Shown here piece after piece: positions 59,014-64,000 of a stretch of DNA of 64,000 nt; position 1 is the first letter of the stretch, and each line of letters opens with the position of its first letter. Both the position numbers and the translations under genes were made by a program. The stretch comes from Pseudomonas sp. FP2196. Lineage in GTDB: Bacteria; Pseudomonadota; Gammaproteobacteria; Pseudomonadales; Pseudomonadaceae. The stretch covers positions 4,701,501 through 4,765,500 of the forward strand of contig NZ_CP117445.1 in the NCBI RefSeq assembly GCF_030687715.1, given 5' to 3'. Under the pieces are notes generated by a model that was not told the origin of the DNA, did no database searches, and worked only from the letters and a program-made list of their open reading frames with translations.

Positions 59014-59055
59014 CTGACATTAATTAACTGACCGCAAAGCCAGGTATCATTGTTG

Positions 59056-59898
59056 TTACTGCACAGCGTTTTCCTGAACTACGCGAATCACCCGCTGCGG
59101 AAAAGGAATATCGATGCCAGCAGTTTTTAAACGATCACGGGACTGCTCGTTAAACATGAACATCACATCCCAGTAGTCTGCAGTTTTAACCCACACACGC
59201 AGAGAAACGGTGATCGAACTGTCACCCAGCGTCGAAATCACTGCCTGCGGCGCAGGATCCTGCAGAACACGCTCATCCTTGGCCAGATCCAGCAGCACCT
59301 GACGGGCCTTTTGCAGATCCGCTTCGTAATCCACGCCCACATCGAAGACAACCTTGCGGGTTGGCTGACGGTTGGTGTTGGTGATGATGCCGTTCGACAG
59401 GTTACCGTTCGGCACGATGATGGTCTTGTTGTCACCGGTACGCAGCACGGTGTGGAAAATCTGGATACTGTCGACCGTACCCGACACACCCTGGGCCTCG
59501 ATCCAGTCACCGATACGGAACGGACGGAACAGCAGAATCAGCACGCCGCCAGCGAAGTTCGCCAGGCTACCCTGCAAGGCAAGACCGATAGCCAGGCCGG
59601 CAGCACCGATCGCCGCAACGAACGAGGTGGTTTCAACACCGATCATCGAAGCGACGCTGACAATCAGCAGCACCTTGAGAATGATGTTGGCCAGGCTGCT
59701 GATGAAGCCTTGCAGCGCCAGGTCAGCGTTACGCAGGGCCAGCAGACCGCCGAGTTTTTGCGTGACCTTGTTGATCAGCCACCAGCCGATGGCCAGGGTA
59801 ATCACTGCCAGCAGCACGCGGCTGCCGTATTCCATGATCATCGGTATCCACGCCTGGGATGCCTTGACCAGGTGGTCCACCTCAGCATTCAAATCCAT
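59056..59898 (-). CDS. Small-conductance mechanosensitive channel, MscS family
   Basis: Inner-membrane channel of 280 residues that opens at osmotic downshock. Three helices; the pore helix is Gly/Ala-rich (AIGAAGLAIGLALQGSLANF). VQEN-type C-terminus after the beta domain (IQIFHTVLRTGDNKTIIVPN). Length matches E. coli MscS. Confidence 0.95.
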   Translation of the reverse strand: MDLNAEVDHLVKASQAWIPMIMEYGSRVLLAVITLAIGWWLINKVTQKLGGLLALRNADLALQGFISSLANIILKVLLIVSVASMIGVETTSFVAAIGAAGLAIGLALQGSLANFAGGVLILLFRPFRIGDWIEAQGVSGTVDSIQIFHTVLRTGDNKTIIVPNGNLSNGIITNTNRQPTRKVVFDVGVDYEADLQKARQVLLDLAKDERVLQDPAPQAVISTLGDSSITVSLRVWVKTADYWDVMFMFNEQSRDRLKTAGIDIPFPQRVIRVVQENAVQ

Positions 59899-59976
59899 GT
59901 TCTATCTCCTGATTTCCGGCCATTCGGCACGCGAAAGATAAGCGGCAGAAAACCGCCGGGGTGTACATAAATCAAA

Positions 59977-60066
59977 TGTGGGAGCGAGCCTGCTCGCGAA
60001 GGCGGTGTGTCATTCAGCAATGAGGTTGACTGACACGCCGCCTTCGCGAGCAGGCTCGCTCCCACA
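59977..60066. repeat. REPIN-like doublet, GTGGGAGCGAGCC type
   Basis: TGTGGGAGCGAGCCTGCTCG at the left and CGAGCAGGCTCGCTCCCACA at the right, between the MscS gene and yajQ. Confidence 0.92.
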
Positions 60067-60082
60067 GGTCCGCCGATAAAGC

Positions 60083-61626
<1,544 letters not shown>

Positions 61627-61671
61627 GCAGCGGCTACGCTGGCCACTTGTTCCTTTGCTGCGATAAACCTG

Positions 61672-63708
61672 ATGCCATTGCGCCAGCGCCTCGAAAACCT
61701 GCCGGTCGGCCAGAAACTGCTGGCCGCCCTGCTGGTGCTGTTGACCACTGTCCTGCTGGTCGCCAACCTGACCTTTATCAGCGCCGCCTATTACATCTCC
61801 CAGGAAAGCATGGCCCCACAGGCCTTGCAGACCATCGGCCGGTTGATTTCCAATCCGAGTCTGGTCAGCGAAGCCCTGCAATCACCGCAGAGTGCCGAAC
61901 GGCTGCTCAAGGAGCTCGACAGCTATTCTCCACTGCGCGCTGCCGCCCTGTATGACGGCAAGGGCGAAAGGCTCGCGCAAGTGCAGCACGGTGACAAACT
62001 CAATCTGCCGGAACGTTACCGGCACATTGAGGCTTGGCAACTCACCGAGTTTCGCAGCAATCAACTGATCACCCTGCCCCGCCCCGGCACAGCGCCGGGC
62101 CATCTATTACTGGTCGCCAGTAGCGAATTGCCGATGGCGTTCTACACCGGCACGCTGACGGCCAGTCTTGGCATCCTGATCTTCAGCGTGCTGCTGTGGC
62201 TGGTGATTGCCCGGCAAATCAAGCGGCTGATCACCCGGCCGATCCATCAGCTTGAAGAGTTGTCGCGTCAGGTGACCCGCGAAGAGAACTACGCCCTGCG
62301 CGCTTCGCGCGGTAACCACGACGAAATCGGCAGCCTCGCCGAAGCGTTCAACACCATGCTCTCGCGTATCGAAGCCCGGGAACAGCAACTCAAGCGCGCC
62401 CGCGATGACTCGCAAGCCGCTTACGATCAGGCTCAGGGCCTGGCCGAGGAAACCCGCCACACCAACCGCAAGCTGGAACTGGAAGTCCAGGTGCGCAGCA
62501 AGATCGAGAAGAAACTCACGGGCTTCCAGAACTACCTCAACAGCATCATCGACTCGATGCCGTCGGCGCTGATCGCCCTTGATGAACAGCTCTACGTCAC
62601 CCAATGGAACCAGGAAGCCAGCGCCCTCTCCGGCACCCGGCTCGACGAAGCGCTGAACCAGCCGATATTTCTCGCCTTCGAGCCGCTCAAGCCGTTTCTG
62701 CCGCAGCTCAAGCAGACCGTCGAGCAACACACTGTGGCGAAAATCGAACGCGTGACCTGGTTCAAGGACGAAGAGCCCAAGCATTACGCACTGACGTTCT
62801 ACCCGCTGATGGGCGGCGCCGGGCGTGGTGTGGTGATCCGCATCGACGACATCACCCAGCGTCTGTCGCTGGAAGAGATGATGGTGCAGTCGGAAAAAAT
62901 GCTCTCGGTCGGCGGCCTCGCGGCGGGCATGGCCCATGAAATCAACAACCCGCTGGGCGCGATCCTGCATAACGTGCAGAACATCCGCCGGCGCCTGTCA
63001 GCGGATCTGCCGAAGAACCTCGAAACCGCCGAGCAACTGGGCATCGAGCTGGACACGGTCAACCGTTATCTGCAAGGCCGGGAAGTCCCGAAACTGCTCG
63101 ATGGCATTCAACAGGCCGGAGCGCGGGCAGCAAAAATCGTCACTCACATGCTCAGTTTCAGCCGGCGCAGCACTCGGCAAATGGCCCCGTGCGATCTGCC
63201 GGCACTGATCGATCAAGCGGTTGAAATCGCCGGCAACGACTTCGATCTGGCCATCGGTTTTGATTTCAAGGGTCAGGCGATCATCCGCCAATTCGACCCG
63301 GCGCTGGGGCCGGTGCCGGGCACGGCCAACGAGCTGGAACAAGTGCTGCTCAATCTATTGAAAAACGCCGCACAGGCCATTCATCAGCGCGAAGACGACA
63401 GCGAACCGGGGCGGATCATCCTGCGTACCCGACTCAATCCGCCGTGGGCCGAGATTCAGGTCGAGGACAACGGCATCGGCATGAGCGAGAACGTGCGCAA
63501 ACGCACCTTCGAACCGTTCTTCACCACCAAGGAAATCGGTCAGGGCACAGGCCTTGGCTTGTCAGTGTCGTACTTCATTATCACCAACAACCACAAAGGG
63601 CAGATGGAAGTGCAGTCAGCGCCCGGGCAAGGCACATGCTTCACCTTGCGCCTGCCGCTGGCCCAACCCACTGCCATCGCTGCAGAAACCAATCAATTAT
63701 CGAGGTAA
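61672..63708 (+). CDS. Orphan membrane sensor histidine kinase with PAS domain
   Basis: 678 residues. Helix one spans about 17-39. A periplasmic sensor of about 120 residues follows, then helix two (LGILIFSVLLWLVIARQI) and HAMP. A coiled coil leads to a PAS domain (about 290-400). HisKA has His422 in GMAHEINNPLGAILHNV; the ATPase has LLNLLKNAAQAIHQ and GTGLGLSVSYFII. No response-regulator gene lies beside it. P. aeruginosa has a similar panE-linked kinase (PA4398, as I recall) connected with swarming and biofilm. Confidence 0.92.
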   Translation: MPLRQRLENLPVGQKLLAALLVLLTTVLLVANLTFISAAYYISQESMAPQALQTIGRLISNPSLVSEALQSPQSAERLLKELDSYSPLRAAALYDGKGERLAQVQHGDKLNLPERYRHIEAWQLTEFRSNQLITLPRPGTAPGHLLLVASSELPMAFYTGTLTASLGILIFSVLLWLVIARQIKRLITRPIHQLEELSRQVTREENYALRASRGNHDEIGSLAEAFNTMLSRIEAREQQLKRARDDSQAAYDQAQGLAEETRHTNRKLELEVQVRSKIEKKLTGFQNYLNSIIDSMPSALIALDEQLYVTQWNQEASALSGTRLDEALNQPIFLAFEPLKPFLPQLKQTVEQHTVAKIERVTWFKDEEPKHYALTFYPLMGGAGRGVVIRIDDITQRLSLEEMMVQSEKMLSVGGLAAGMAHEINNPLGAILHNVQNIRRRLSADLPKNLETAEQLGIELDTVNRYLQGREVPKLLDGIQQAGARAAKIVTHMLSFSRRSTRQMAPCDLPALIDQAVEIAGNDFDLAIGFDFKGQAIIRQFDPALGPVPGTANELEQVLLNLLKNAAQAIHQREDDSEPGRIILRTRLNPPWAEIQVEDNGIGMSENVRKRTFEPFFTTKEIGQGTGLGLSVSYFIITNNHKGQMEVQSAPGQGTCFTLRLPLAQPTAIAAETNQLSR

Positions 63709-63711
63709 CCC

Positions 63712-64000
63712 ATGGGCTTTCGCCTGTCGAAAATCTACACCCGCACCGGCGACAAAGGCGAAACCGGCCTGGGCGATGGCCGCCGTGTGCCCAAGGATCA
63801 CCCGCGTATCGAGGCGATTGGTGAAGTCGATACGCTGAACAGTCAGGTGGGCGTGTTGCTGGCCGGACTGCTTGCCGAGCGTGAAGCTACGCCTGGCTTG
63901 AATGAGCTGATTGAGGTGTTGGCGCCGTGTCAGCATCGGCTGTTCGATCTGGGTGGCGAGTTGGCAATGCCGGAATACCAGGCACTGAACGAGGCGGAAA
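63712..64000 (+). CDS. Cobalamin adenosyltransferase, PduO type (3' end cut by window edge)
   Basis: Transfers adenosyl from ATP to cob(I)alamin. About 96 residues are present. KIYTRTGDKGETGLGDGRRV is the ATP-binding start of the PduO family, and HRLFDLGGELAMPE follows. Four bases after the kinase stop, so probably co-transcribed. Confidence 0.93.
   Translation, partial: MGFRLSKIYTRTGDKGETGLGDGRRVPKDHPRIEAIGEVDTLNSQVGVLLAGLLAEREATPGLNELIEVLAPCQHRLFDLGGELAMPEYQALNEAE

Noticed and set aside
909..60066. Repeats considered as a CRISPR array
   Set aside because: They are palindromic doublets scattered over 59 kb between genes, with no regular spacers and no cas genes.

Overview
The window looks like chromosomal core sequence from a Pseudomonas of the fluorescens/putida lineage. 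The reasons are GC-rich genes with strong codon bias, the glucose block (oprB-gts-gltR/gtrS-glk-edd-gap), an arc arginine deiminase locus, a GcsR-controlled glycine cleavage cluster, the tol-pal and ruv blocks, and fifteen short palindromic repeat doublets (REPIN-like) between genes. I see no phage, insertion sequence, integrase, CRISPR array or toxin-antitoxin system.

Layout. 1-13384: glucose uptake and Entner-Doudoroff entry. The minus strand carries an AGE-family isomerase, the GtsABCD ABC transporter and the porin OprB, and separately edd-glk-gltR-gtrS. gap is divergent on the plus strand. HexR-type operators sit in the edd/gap gap, and AACAACAA-type Crc/Hfq motifs recur in five leaders. 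13577-18643: a heme or iron module with a Fur box, ECF sigma factor, FecR-type anti-sigma, TonB receptor with a signalling domain, and a PigA/HemO heme oxygenase. 18809-23090: a DUF454 membrane protein, a dCache chemoreceptor and a CaiB/BaiF-family CoA-transferase with an unusual domain order. 23216-30425: two divergent arcD paralogues, arcA, arcB, arcC and a small DUF5064-type protein. 30636-38574: gcsR, a sigma-54 promoter with TyrR/GcsR-type sites, then gcvH-gcvP-sdaA-gcvT. 38979-41319: cold shock protein, RDD protein, nadA and tRNA-Lys. 41382-48283 (minus strand): ybgC-tolQRAB-pal-cpoB, then queE-queC. 48411-53857: ruvABC, yebC, aspS, FmdB-type zinc ribbon. 53975-58827: ribbon-helix-helix protein, Dps, a membrane-anchored cold-shock-domain protein, slyX, HIT hydrolase and an OprD porin. 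59056-64000: MscS channel, yajQ, panE, a hybrid-free sensor kinase and a truncated cobalamin adenosyltransferase.

How it works together. OprB and GtsABCD bring glucose to the cytoplasm, Glk phosphorylates it, Edd dehydrates 6-phosphogluconate and Gap handles triose phosphate. GtrS/GltR, HexR and probably Crc set expression. The arginine deiminase route gives ATP from arginine. The gcv cluster turns glycine into serine-pathway C1 units and SdaA turns serine into pyruvate. I did not find an obviously new multi-gene system. The most interesting signals are regulatory (shared CA motifs, HexR/CA overlap, the GcsR region), single-protein oddities (permuted CoA-transferase, heme receptor without the usual histidine, heme oxygenase with beta/delta-type residues, membrane-bound cold-shock domain), and in-operon palindromes. 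All family assignments come from reading the translated sequence; no search was run.
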